A DNA stretch of 64,000 nt from Arthrobacter sp. U41 (GTDB taxonomy: Bacteria > Actinomycetota > Actinomycetes > Actinomycetales > Micrococcaceae). The notes beneath the pieces were generated by a model that had not been told where the DNA came from, searched no databases, and saw only the letters and a program-made list of their open reading frames with translations. The DNA lies in contig NZ_VEGI01000004.1 of assembly GCF_007679325.1 (NCBI RefSeq), positions 186,001-250,000 of the forward strand, given 5' to 3'. Numbering within the stretch: the first letter of the stretch is position 1; each line of letters begins with the position of its first letter. Shown one piece after another: positions 16,682 to 25,457 of this stretch. The position numbers and the translations under genes were made by a program.

Positions 16682-16721
16682 AACGGCGGGTACTGGAAGG
16701 CGACTTCCGGTACCCGCCGTT
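16682..16721 (+). terminator. Rho-independent terminator of the NWWPD peptide gene
   Basis: An 18-bp stem (16682-16699 with 16704-16721, one G:U pair) is closed by a GCGA tetraloop and followed by TCTTC. It starts 10 bases after the stop codon. Confidence 0.85.
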
Positions 16722-16752
16722 CTTCATATGTCCGATCAGCACCGTTCGGCGC

Positions 16753-18288
16753 CTACCGCTGCTCCAGCTTCCCCTGCCCCATCATCGCCTCAATGTCCGA
16801 CGCCGGGACGGGCCTGCCGAAGAAGTAGCCCTGGCCGCTCGAACAGCCCAGCCGGACCAGTTCAGCAGCCTGTTCCTGTGTCTCGATACCCTCGGCGACT
16901 GCTTTGAGCCCGCACGCGTGGATGAGGTGCAGTACGGCCTCCACGAATTTGCTCTCATCAGCATCAGAGCCCAGGCCGTCAATCAGGCTCTTATCGATCT
17001 TCACCACGTTGACCGGCAGCTTCCGCAGATAGCTGATGGACGAATAGCCGGTGCCAAAGTCGTCGATTTCCAGCTGCACACCCAGCCGCCGCAGCCCGCT
17101 GAGCGAGTACCTGTCGACGTCCCCGCCGTTGACGGCCATGGACTCCGTCAATTCAACAATGAGGTTGGCGGCGTCCACCCCTGTTTCGCGGAGGATGTCG
17201 CGGACGTGTTCGATCAGGTCGAGGTTCTGCAGCTCGGTGGTGGAGATATTGACCCGCACGTTGAAGTCGCTGTCCACCTTCAGGTCCTGTTGCCAGCGGC
17301 GCAGCTGGCGCACCGCATTCCGCAGCACCCAGTGGCCGAGGTCAACGATCATCCCGGTCTCCTCGGCGAGCGGAATGAAGGAATCGGGCATCAGCAGGCC
17401 GCGCTCCGGGTGGTTCCAGCGCACCAGCGCCTCAACGCCCTCAATCCTGCCGGTGGCCAGTTCTACCACCGGCTGGTAGTGCAGGGTGAGCTGGTCCTGG
17501 AGGATCGCCTCGCGCATTTCCGTGATCATGACGCTCTGCAGCCTGCGCGCGTAGAGCAGGGCAGGTTCGAACACCTTGATGCTGCTGTGCGGCTGGGCTT
17601 TTGCCGCGTACATCGCGGTGTCCGCTTCCATGACCAGGTCGTCCACCGACTGGCCCGGTTCCGCGACCCGCAGCCCGATGCTGGTGCCGCACGTGATTCG
17701 CAGGTCCCCGATTTCCAGGCTCTCGCCGAGGGCCTTGAGGATCCTGTTGGCGACGCGCCTGGCCCGGACCAGGTTGGACTTCGGCAGCATAACGGCGAAT
17801 TCGTCGCCGCCGAGGCGGGCGACAGTGTCGGTCTCCCTGACAGCGTCCTGGAGCCGCCGCGAGATCACCCGTAGGACATCGTCGCCGGCGCTGTGTCCCA
17901 GCGTGTCATTGATGCCCTTGAAGGAGTCCAGGTCGAGGACCAGCAGGGCCGGCGGCATTTCGCCCCGCGACGTCTCGGCCAGGGCGTGGCTCAGGACCGA
18001 GTTGAGCGCCGTCCTGTTGGCCAGCTGGGTCAGCGGGTCCGTGAGGGCCATCCGCTCAAGCTCCACCTGGGCCTCGCGCAGCATCGCCGTCCGGCTTTCG
18101 ACGCGTTCCTCAAGCTCCTGGTAGATGGTCTGCAGATCGTCGGCCATCAGGTTGATCCCGGCGATGACCGCAGCGACGTCGTCCCTTGCACCGGAATGGG
18201 GAATCCTGGTGGTCAGGTCGCCGCCTGCGATACGGACGATGCCTTCGACGAGGGCGTGCAACCTGGGGTCCGGCGGATCAGTCTTCAC
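16753..18288 (-). CDS. GGDEF-EAL cyclic-di-GMP synthase/phosphodiesterase
   Basis: 511-residue cytoplasmic protein that can both make and break cyclic-di-GMP. A HAMP-like/helical N-terminus (1-75; no transmembrane segment visible) is followed by an intact GGDEF motif at 160-164. An RETD sequence sits five residues before it, the right place for the inhibitory I-site. The EAL domain carries EAL at 286-288, VNIS, VELTES, DDFGTGYSS at 409-417, KIDKSL and EGIET at 466-470, so both halves look catalytically competent. The ATG at 18288 overlaps the upstream STAS-like gene by 11 bases. Coupling to that gene and to a GT2 polysaccharide synthase suggests control of exopolysaccharide output. Confidence 0.95.
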   Translation of the reverse strand: MKTDPPDPRLHALVEGIVRIAGGDLTTRIPHSGARDDVAAVIAGINLMADDLQTIYQELEERVESRTAMLREAQVELERMALTDPLTQLANRTALNSVLSHALAETSRGEMPPALLVLDLDSFKGINDTLGHSAGDDVLRVISRRLQDAVRETDTVARLGGDEFAVMLPKSNLVRARRVANRILKALGESLEIGDLRITCGTSIGLRVAEPGQSVDDLVMEADTAMYAAKAQPHSSIKVFEPALLYARRLQSVMITEMREAILQDQLTLHYQPVVELATGRIEGVEALVRWNHPERGLLMPDSFIPLAEETGMIVDLGHWVLRNAVRQLRRWQQDLKVDSDFNVRVNISTTELQNLDLIEHVRDILRETGVDAANLIVELTESMAVNGGDVDRYSLSGLRRLGVQLEIDDFGTGYSSISYLRKLPVNVVKIDKSLIDGLGSDADESKFVEAVLHLIHACGLKAVAEGIETQEQAAELVRLGCSSGQGYFFGRPVPASDIEAMMGQGKLEQR

Positions 18289-18730
18289 TCGTGTATTGCC
18301 CTAACCAGTCGATAGCCTCGGCCTCGGACGTGAAGAACTGCGCCGGGATCGTTTCGGTCTTGGAGCGCAGCAGGTAGTGCGCGATCACGCGGTCAACGGG
18401 GCTCTCACCGACGAGGGCAAATGCTGAAGCGGCGATGGACCCGGCGTAAACCTGCCGGGCTTCGACGCTCACGCCGACCACTCCGGTAATAACAAGCAAC
18501 ACCGGCATCCGCCGGCCGTCGGCCATGGCGCGGACGGTGGCGCCGGCGACGCGCGCCGCGGGCCCCTCGATTTCCTCGTTGGCCGGGAGCGCAACTTCGA
18601 TGATGCCGCCGTCGAGCATCCGGACGCCGATCGGGGCACCGGATGGTGTGGCAGTCAGGCCCGGGACATCGGCGTCCGGGGACTCCCCGGGGACGCGTTC
18701 AGCCGGGCCGGCCGGCGCTTCGACGCTCAC
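18278..18730 (-). CDS. Small STAS/SpoIIAA-like protein in the polysaccharide operon
   Basis: 150-residue soluble protein. After a disordered, proline-rich N-terminus of about 30 residues it shows an alternating beta/alpha pattern (IGVRMLDGGIIEVALPANEEI, MPVLLVITGVVGVSVEARQVY, AHYLLRSKTETIPAQFFTSEAEAIDWLGQY). The closing FTSEAEAIDWL is typical of STAS-related (DUF7793-like) domains. No catalytic residues are evident, so a regulatory or partner-switch role is plausible but inferred. It starts at 18730 overlapping the GT2 stop (ATGA-type) and ends inside the GGDEF-EAL gene, so all three are translationally coupled. Confidence 0.7.
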   Translation of the reverse strand: MSVEAPAGPAERVPGESPDADVPGLTATPSGAPIGVRMLDGGIIEVALPANEEIEGPAARVAGATVRAMADGRRMPVLLVITGVVGVSVEARQVYAGSIAASAFALVGESPVDRVIAHYLLRSKTETIPAQFFTSEAEAIDWLGQYTSED

Positions 18731-21072
18731 CGGACAGCAATCCGACGACGACGGTCGGTTGACCCGCGGAGATCCCGGTTCAGCCGGCGGTCGCCATGGT
18801 AAAGAATGGTCTCCCAGTCGACCTCTTCGGCTGTCTTCTCAACCACGAGGCTCTCCTTCATTTTCTTCGGTCGGGGACTGACATACAGCCAGTTGACCAT
18901 ACCGAGGAACACATCCACCACCGAGTTGAACACTCCGATGTAGGCCCGAATTGCCCCGGCCGCCAGGATCGCGTTAAGCGAGGCGAAGGCCACGTTGCCC
19001 CAGTTGCCCAGTTGGGCATCGCGCCAGACCGTCAGCAGGGAGAAGGCGACGATCGCGTACGGCGTCAGGACGTAGATCGCAGGGGCTGCGGTACGGTCTT
19101 TGACCTTGGGTGTGCGGACAAACGGAATCTTGTCGCCAGTGACAGCCTGCTGGAGTGATTTGAGCACGCCGGCCAGGTTCACCGGTAGCAGCACGAGGTT
19201 GAACCCATAAATGCGGAGGATGTCGCTGAAGCGGTGCCCGCAGTCGCGCAGGTCGCTGCCCATCGCCAGGAAATAGGGCAGGGCGGCGATGAACACGATG
19301 GGGCTCAGCAGCCGGCTGTCGTAGGGGTAGGCCAGCAGGAAAATCAGGCCGAAGCTCGCCCATGCGATGGACGCCATGTAGTTCACGCGCAGGAGCACCT
19401 CGCGAACCAGGATTTTGCGTCGGTCCGAGCGGCTCTGGCGAAGCTGGGCCCACAGCTTGGGAAGGATCAGCAGTCCGCCGTTGGCCCAGCGGCGCCGCTG
19501 GACAACCAGTGAACCGAAGTCCGGCGGTGTGGCGCTGTAGCTCAGCCGCTCCGGGTAGTTCACCAGGGTCCAGCCGTGCTGGCCCAAGTCGATGCTGGAT
19601 TCGGTGTCCTCAATGACCGTGCGGTCCTGGATGTACGTGCGGATCTCGAAGGCCCCGCGGGCTTCAACCTCCACGATGTCTTCGAGGGCCCTCTTCCGGA
19701 TGATGGCGTTGGCTCCGACCCAGAACGTGGCGCCGAAGTAGGTCATGCCCTGGTGGAGGATGTGCTGCAGGTCGGTCGTCGCCCCTGCCACGCGTTCGAT
19801 CCGGGTGGGAGCGCCGCGGAAGGACGAGTACGGCGTCTGGGTCACGGCCACACGCTCGTTGCCTGCCGATTCGAGGAAGTACACCAGGCGAAGGCAGTAG
19901 TCGCGCAGCAGAAGCGAGTCGGCGTCGAGGGTCAGGAGGTAGGTGGTGTCCGGGAAGTCCAGGATCCGCCCCTGGCCTTCGAGCTCCGGGTCGCCCTGGA
20001 CCTTGCGGAGGACCACGCCGTCGGCGGTTGCCTCTTCCCGCCAGGAATGCCCCATCAGGGAAATGTAGGCATTGAGGTTCATGGCCTTGTTGGCCTCGTG
20101 CGAGAGACTGGCGTACTTCTTGCGCTCGAACGTCTCAGTCGAGACGTTGAAGATCCAAGTCAGCCGCAGGTACAGCTCATCGAGCCGGGACCAGGGCGGC
20201 GAGGTGTGCTGCACGAAGGCGGCGTTCAGGCCCACGAGGACCAGCCTCAGTTCGCGGGCAAGCCCCATCAAGACCAGGTCCACGAAGAATTCGTCCACAT
20301 GGTCTTCGACCTGCTCGCCTGCCGCCATGGTCTCCAGCCAGTCGGCGGCCGCCTCGTATTCGGCGATAAGCAGCGCCAGTTCTGCGGAATCGTTGGGAAC
20401 AGCAGTCTTTGAGCGGCGACGGAATTCCGCCGAGGCGGCATTGAAGCGCGCCGCGGGAACGCTCATGGCAGCGGAAATTTCGGCGGCCAGGCCCCGCGTC
20501 CGTTCCAGCTTGGCGAGGTCCGCCGGGTCGCTCGGATTGGGCGGATCGTCAAGCAGCAGGACAACTTTGAGATCCGGAAATTCCTGCAGCGCGGCGGACC
20601 ACAGCGTTGCCCGCACAACCTGGGGTTCTTCGGCGTAGGAAGGCACCAGCACCGTAATGCCTTCGGCGTAGTCGGTGAAATGGCGGTCCAATTCGCCGCG
20701 CGGAACGCGCGAATGGTCCCGGAAGCGATAAAGGGCACCCTGACGGGCCATCAGGTACATTAGCGCTGAAAAAGTCAGGAATGTTACGACGATCAGATAC
20801 GAGACTGTCTCGAATTGAAACCTAAAGCCGGCATTCGGGTTGTTGGCCAGCTCCCGCAGGATTGTCGAAATGACGTAGGTGACCCAGGCGAGGAGTGTGG
20901 TGAGAATTCCCAGCCGGCCCAGGATTATCTTCCGGCGGCTGGGCCGGGGGTGAACAATGGACAGCGGCTCGGAGCGCTTTTCGGCGCCCCATTGACGGCG
21001 TCGCGCTCCACCTTTCTGCTCGCTGGAGACGTTTTCTACGTCAGGGCGCGGCAAGACTAGCTGATCAGACAT
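18727..21072 (-). CDS. Membrane GT2 glycosyltransferase (cellulose-synthase-like)
   Basis: 781-residue processive family-2 glycosyltransferase. Two N-terminal membrane segments (about 52-72 and 88-110) precede the catalytic domain, which has ITVLVPSYAEEP (UDP-sugar fold start), the TLDADS motif with DAD at 383-385, the IEDTES motif at about 487-492, and QRRRW at 525-529. This is the D, DxD, (T)ED, Q(Q/R)xRW set of BcsA/hyaluronan-type synthases. Several C-terminal membrane helices follow (550-740). An unusual 130-residue helical insert (about 185-315) separates the first strands from the DAD motif. No PilZ domain is seen. The polymer is unknown; the adjacent GGDEF-EAL gene and a divergent GH18/CBM protein suggest a secreted biofilm polysaccharide. 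Confidence 0.9.
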   Translation of the reverse strand: MSDQLVLPRPDVENVSSEQKGGARRRQWGAEKRSEPLSIVHPRPSRRKIILGRLGILTTLLAWVTYVISTILRELANNPNAGFRFQFETVSYLIVVTFLTFSALMYLMARQGALYRFRDHSRVPRGELDRHFTDYAEGITVLVPSYAEEPQVVRATLWSAALQEFPDLKVVLLLDDPPNPSDPADLAKLERTRGLAAEISAAMSVPAARFNAASAEFRRRSKTAVPNDSAELALLIAEYEAAADWLETMAAGEQVEDHVDEFFVDLVLMGLARELRLVLVGLNAAFVQHTSPPWSRLDELYLRLTWIFNVSTETFERKKYASLSHEANKAMNLNAYISLMGHSWREEATADGVVLRKVQGDPELEGQGRILDFPDTTYLLTLDADSLLLRDYCLRLVYFLESAGNERVAVTQTPYSSFRGAPTRIERVAGATTDLQHILHQGMTYFGATFWVGANAIIRKRALEDIVEVEARGAFEIRTYIQDRTVIEDTESSIDLGQHGWTLVNYPERLSYSATPPDFGSLVVQRRRWANGGLLILPKLWAQLRQSRSDRRKILVREVLLRVNYMASIAWASFGLIFLLAYPYDSRLLSPIVFIAALPYFLAMGSDLRDCGHRFSDILRIYGFNLVLLPVNLAGVLKSLQQAVTGDKIPFVRTPKVKDRTAAPAIYVLTPYAIVAFSLLTVWRDAQLGNWGNVAFASLNAILAAGAIRAYIGVFNSVVDVFLGMVNWLYVSPRPKKMKESLVVEKTAEEVDWETILYHGDRRLNRDLRGSTDRRRRIAVR

Positions 21073-21275
21073 TGGTCCCCATAGACTGCAAAATCGGCAT
21101 TTTGGCGTGCGCTGACGTCAAATCGCGCCCGGTGCACCGGAATGTTCCAGTGAGTGCCCTTATGATAATGCAAGGTCAGACCGCTGCCGGACATCAGACA
21201 CCCCGGAATATTTACGAACTGACCCCGATGGCCGGCACGTGCGCGGCGATTCACTCAAGACATAAGGGGGGCCCT

Positions 21276-22865
21276 GTGTCCGCAAGATTCCCAGGCCGCA
21301 AATTATCGCTGGTTCGGCTGAGTATTCTCACCGGCGTCGTCATGGCGATCACGGCCGGCGGGGCGACCGCGTGGGGCAATTTCCAGGATGGACGGGCTGC
21401 CGAAGCAATTCCTTCCGTTTTCGCCGGTTATGTGGACGTCACGGCCACACCCCGGTATGCCTTCGAGGACCCGGTCTCCAAGGAGGCAGAGAACGTCCTG
21501 CTGTCCTTCATCGTGGCGGACCGGGCGAATGCATGCACTCCTACCTGGGGCGCCGCCTACTCCCTCGACGACGCCGGATCCGCCCTGGACCTTGACCGCA
21601 GGGTGGCCCGCCTCCAGCAGTTGGGCGGGACCGTTTCCGTATCCTTCGGCGGCCTGATCAACGACGAGCTGGCCATCAGCTGCACCGACGCCGGCCAACT
21701 CGAGGCGGCCTACCGCGCCGTGGTGGACCGGTACAACGTCAGCAGCATTGATCTGGACATCGAAGGTGAGGCCCTCAACGACATCGCCTCCCTGGACCGG
21801 CGGGCAGCTGCCGTGGCGGCACTGCAGCAGGACCGCCGCGGGAACGGCAAGGACCTCACCGTCTGGCTGACGCTGCCGGCGGATCCCAACGGATTGACGA
21901 CGGCGGGCAGCGACGCCGTCCGCCGGATGATCGCCGCGGGGACTGACCTGGCCGGAGTGAACATCATGACCATGGACTACGGCGGAAGCAGGCTGGCGGA
22001 CCGTTCGATGTATGAGAATGCCGTATCGGCTGCGGAGGCCGCCCACCGGCAGCTCACGGGTCTGTACCGTGATGCCGGCAGCGAGCTGGGCAGCGAGACC
22101 GTCTGGCGCAAGATCGGTTTGACCCCGATGATCGGCCAGAACGACATCCAAGGCGAAATTTTCACCCTCAAGGATGCGGAGGAACTCAGCGCCTACGCGA
22201 GCGCCAAGGGCGTCGGCCGCCTGTCCATGTGGTCCCTTAACCGTGACCGGACCTGCAGCCCCAACTATCCCGACGTCAAGCAGGTTTCCGACGGCTGCAG
22301 CGGCGTCGAACAGGGTTCAGCCACTTTTGCCACGATCCTTGGAGCCGGCGTCAGCGGCCTGTCCGGCGGCGCGGGTAGCCCGGCAGTCCCGGCAGCTTCC
22401 CCGCAGCCCTCCAAGGCGCCCGTCGTTACCGACGATCCGTCCAAGAGTCCGTACCCGGTGTGGAACGAAACCACCGCCTACACCAGCGGCGAGCGGATCG
22501 TCTGGCACTCGAATGTCTACGAGGCCAAGTGGTGGACCCGCGCCGACACCCCGGATGACCCGGTACTCCAGGGTGCGGCAACGCCGTGGCGCATCATCGG
22601 CCCGGTATTGCCCGGAGACAAACCGACCCCGCAGCTCACCGCCCCCGCCGGGACCGCGCCGAAGTGGGTGCCGGCCACCGTGTACCGCAAGGGCGACCGC
22701 GTGCTCTTCGAGGGCAGGGTCTATGAAGCGAAGTGGTGGACCCAGACGGACAGCCCCGAAGCCGCCCAACAGGGTGCGCCGGAATCGCCGTGGGCCAAGC
22801 TGCGCGATGAGGAACTGTTGAAGCTGATGGCAACGCCATCAGCCACCCCCAAGCCAACCCCGTAG
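21276..22865 (+). CDS. Secreted GH18-type glycoside hydrolase with two CBM5/12-like modules
   Basis: 529-residue secreted or anchored protein. It begins GTG at 21276 with AAGGGGGG just upstream and has a membrane/signal segment at about 12-33. The catalytic barrel shows the GH18 pattern SIDLDIEG, with Glu163 as proton donor, then VNIMTMDYGG and LSMWSLNRD. Two C-terminal repeats (each W..ttY..GdrV...g.vYEAKWWTq.d.P) are chitin/poly-GlcNAc-binding modules of the CBM5/12 type. Members of this branch act on chitin or beta-1,6/1,4-GlcNAc polymers. It is divergent from the GT2 synthase gene with about 200 bases between, so it may trim or release the polymer made there. Confidence 0.87.
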   Translation: MSARFPGRKLSLVRLSILTGVVMAITAGGATAWGNFQDGRAAEAIPSVFAGYVDVTATPRYAFEDPVSKEAENVLLSFIVADRANACTPTWGAAYSLDDAGSALDLDRRVARLQQLGGTVSVSFGGLINDELAISCTDAGQLEAAYRAVVDRYNVSSIDLDIEGEALNDIASLDRRAAAVAALQQDRRGNGKDLTVWLTLPADPNGLTTAGSDAVRRMIAAGTDLAGVNIMTMDYGGSRLADRSMYENAVSAAEAAHRQLTGLYRDAGSELGSETVWRKIGLTPMIGQNDIQGEIFTLKDAEELSAYASAKGVGRLSMWSLNRDRTCSPNYPDVKQVSDGCSGVEQGSATFATILGAGVSGLSGGAGSPAVPAASPQPSKAPVVTDDPSKSPYPVWNETTAYTSGERIVWHSNVYEAKWWTRADTPDDPVLQGAATPWRIIGPVLPGDKPTPQLTAPAGTAPKWVPATVYRKGDRVLFEGRVYEAKWWTQTDSPEAAQQGAPESPWAKLRDEELLKLMATPSATPKPTP

Positions 22866-23013
22866 GGGCCAGCCCACACCGCGCCGGTGCGCCGGCGGCC
22901 ACGGCAGGGAAGTTGTCCCCATGGCTCCGGGCGAGGCAGTGCGTTAGCGTGCCATGCATTGCCCATCACGCCTCATCGCGCTTCCGACCAGTTCCCCACC
23001 GAAGGTCCCAGCC

Positions 23014-23946
23014 ATGCCAGATCCCGCAGTGATACCTGCGACCACCACATTCCGCATGACCAGCCTCGCCTGGGCCGTGGCCGTGCAGACCGCTACGGAG
23101 ACGCTGGGGGCCGGCGCGGGCCCTGACCCGACGGGGCTCCCGGCCCCGGCCGTCGCGGTCTCCCTGGCGGGGCTGGACGAACCGACCCGGTCCGCCGTCG
23201 CCCGCGAGCTGGCCACCGCCGGGATCACGGACGACGCGGGAGCCATCCGGCCCCAGTGGCTGCGTGCGCTCAGACAGGGTGCAGTTGCTCCGGTCCAGGT
23301 GGGCCTGGTGTCACGCTGGGGCGGCTTCTCGACGCATTGCCGGGTCAACCTCTTCGACGGCAAAGGCCTCGCCGTCGAATTCACGCGACCGGTGGCCACT
23401 GCGGCGGATGGCCGGGTGACGGCGGTCAGCGTCGCCGACGTCGTCACCGTCACGCTGCTTTCGGAAGCGGTGCTGTGGCCGGTTATGGCCAGGTCGATGC
23501 CGCAGTTCCCCGACCTGACGGTCGGGGCGGAACGTCCGGACACCGTCCCCGGGGCCTCCGGCCCGGCACCCGGCCGGGACGGCCGCAAGACCACCCTCTC
23601 GGCGGCAGACGTTGCCGCGCTCGCCGGCGGCACGGCCGCCGGCATCGCCGACCGCGGCACGGCCGGCGTCACAGCCGGCGTCGCAGCCGCAGTGGCTGCG
23701 GCCAACGCCACGGTCTACCTCGAAGTCCAGTCCCGTGCAGCCGGCAGCGGGGTGCAGTATCACGGCGCCGGAGTCTGGGCTTTGTCCGACAGGTTGTATT
23801 CCGTCCGCACCACCGGTCCTGCCTCGGCGCGCAGCCTGGCAATGGTTGAAGCCCCGGCCGGCGACATCGCCCGCCAGCTTGTGTGGCACGTGCTCGGTGC
23901 CCGCGATTTCCTGTCCGCCGGAACCCCCGCGGAGTCGGCATCATGA
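23014..23946 (+). CDS. Unknown protein cotranscribed with a WXG100-lipase (possible secretion chaperone)
   Basis: 310-residue soluble protein with no signal peptide. An N-terminal alpha/beta region (TTFRMTSLAWAVAVQTATETLG, VSRWGGFSTHCRVNLFDGKGLAVEFTRP, VTLLSEAVLWPVMARSMPQF) precedes a proline/glycine-rich linker. An alanine-rich helix and a C-terminal segment (YHGAGVWALSDRLYSVRTT...QLVWHVLGARDFL) follow. The size and mixed-fold look are reminiscent of EspG-type ESX chaperones, but no diagnostic motif is present, so this is a weak guess. ATG 23014 has AAGG 9 bases upstream. Its stop overlaps the ATG of the WXG100-lipase gene (ATGA), which argues that the two products act together. Confidence 0.6.
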   Translation: MPDPAVIPATTTFRMTSLAWAVAVQTATETLGAGAGPDPTGLPAPAVAVSLAGLDEPTRSAVARELATAGITDDAGAIRPQWLRALRQGAVAPVQVGLVSRWGGFSTHCRVNLFDGKGLAVEFTRPVATAADGRVTAVSVADVVTVTLLSEAVLWPVMARSMPQFPDLTVGAERPDTVPGASGPAPGRDGRKTTLSAADVAALAGGTAAGIADRGTAGVTAGVAAAVAAANATVYLEVQSRAAGSGVQYHGAGVWALSDRLYSVRTTGPASARSLAMVEAPAGDIARQLVWHVLGARDFLSAGTPAESAS

Positions 23947-25448
23947 GCGTGCACGGCATGGACCTGGAACAGGGCGAGCTCCTCGCGAAGGAGCTCTCCC
24001 GCGCGAGCCGGCGCTTCGCGCAACTGAGCGGGCAACTGACACCGGTCATCACCGCCAGCCCCTGGCGCGGGCCCGACGGCGAGCAGTTCCGCAGCGACTG
24101 GAAAACCCACAGCAGGATGCTGCTGGCCACCTCGGAGGCCCTGCGGGCCGCCTCGAACGCTATGCGGGAAAACGTCCGCCAGCAGCAGGACGCCAGTTCC
24201 GGACGCACGGGTGACGGTCAGGCCGGCACCAGCCAGTCCGGCATCAGCCAGTCCGGCAGCACGGCGACGACCCTGTTGGACAACCTGATCACGGGTGCCG
24301 GCGGTGCGGCCGAAGACCTCTGGGACGGAACCGGCGAGTTCATCGACACTGTGGGCGAAACTGTGGGCGGCACAATAAGCGATGGCCTGGGCTGGCTCGG
24401 AGGCCAGGCATCCGGGGCCACGTCCAATCTGGCTGACGCAGGCACCGATGTGCTGGGCGGGCTGCGCGACGTCGGCGGCCTCGGCTGGGACTTCCTCAGC
24501 ACCGGAGAGCCGCCGTCGGTCACCGAACTGGTCTCCGGCGGAACGGTGCTGCTGGCCGCCGGGGGGGTGAACGCGAGCGCCGCGCTGTCCACCGCCGGGC
24601 TCGTGCACCCGCACCTGCTCGACGACGGATCGCCGGTGGCCGGTGACCCGCACACCGTGGGCGTCGGGTCGGACCCGGCGCAGAACGGCCACCGCAGCAC
24701 TCCCGTTCCGAGCAGCCTCGCGCAGATCATGGGCGGAGTTACGGCGGCCTACGACGACGGCGGCAAGTCCGGGACTCCCGACGCGGCAATTCGAATCACC
24801 GCCGTGGACAAAGGCAGCGGGCCGGCGTACATCGTGACCATCCCGGGCACGTCCGAATGGAACGTCCGGTCCGGTTCCAACCCCATGGATACCGTGGGCA
24901 ACCTCTCCTCCGCGTCAGGGAACCTGTCCACGGCTTCGGAGGCGGTCCAGTTGGCGATGCAGCAGGCGGGGATCCCCGGTGACGCGCCGGTGATGCTGGT
25001 GGGGCACTCGCAGGGCGGCATGACCGCCGCGAATCTTGCGGCAAATGCGGAGTTCCGCGGCCACTTCAACGTCACCAACGTGATGACCTACGGCTCCCCC
25101 ATCGATTCGACCCCCATTCCCGGCGGCGTGAACACGCTCGCCCTGCAGCACCCGTTCGACGTCGTTCCCCGCCTGGACCTCGGAAACTCCAAACCCGGCG
25201 GGCCCGGTCTGGTGGGCTGGGAGAGCAGCAACGGCGCCACGGTGGTCACCCTTCCCAGCCCGGCCGGCGCCGGAATGAGCGACGTTGCGGGCAATCACGA
25301 CTACAACGCGTACGTCGCCTCCGTCGAGGCCAACGAGTCGTCCGGTGACCTCGCGGCCTACCGGAACCACCCGTCCACGCAAGCGTTCATCACGGAAGAC
25401 CCCCGCCAGGTCACGTCGACAACGTCCGGCATCGGCCGGAAAGAATAG
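23943..25448 (+). CDS. WXG100-like domain fused to an alpha/beta-hydrolase (candidate type VII-secreted lipase)
   Basis: 501-residue protein. Residues 1-85 form a helical hairpin with a WRG turn at 41-43 (SPWRGPDGEQFRSDW), the hallmark of WXG100/ESAT-6 substrates. A glycine/serine-rich spacer (85-260) follows, then a lipase-type alpha/beta-hydrolase with nucleophile Ser356 in GHSQGG. Likely triad partners are Asp406 (HPFDVVPR) and His452 (NHDYNAY). No Sec signal is present, consistent with ESX/type VII export. It is preceded by an ATGA-coupled gene and followed 9 bases later by a lipoprotein gene. The layout resembles lipase effectors such as Staphylococcus TslA with lipoprotein immunity TilA, though TslA has the opposite domain order. 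Function is inferred. Confidence 0.8.
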   Translation: MSVHGMDLEQGELLAKELSRASRRFAQLSGQLTPVITASPWRGPDGEQFRSDWKTHSRMLLATSEALRAASNAMRENVRQQQDASSGRTGDGQAGTSQSGISQSGSTATTLLDNLITGAGGAAEDLWDGTGEFIDTVGETVGGTISDGLGWLGGQASGATSNLADAGTDVLGGLRDVGGLGWDFLSTGEPPSVTELVSGGTVLLAAGGVNASAALSTAGLVHPHLLDDGSPVAGDPHTVGVGSDPAQNGHRSTPVPSSLAQIMGGVTAAYDDGGKSGTPDAAIRITAVDKGSGPAYIVTIPGTSEWNVRSGSNPMDTVGNLSSASGNLSTASEAVQLAMQQAGIPGDAPVMLVGHSQGGMTAANLAANAEFRGHFNVTNVMTYGSPIDSTPIPGGVNTLALQHPFDVVPRLDLGNSKPGGPGLVGWESSNGATVVTLPSPAGAGMSDVAGNHDYNAYVASVEANESSGDLAAYRNHPSTQAFITEDPRQVTSTTSGIGRKE

Positions 25449-25457
25449 AGTCGGAAC

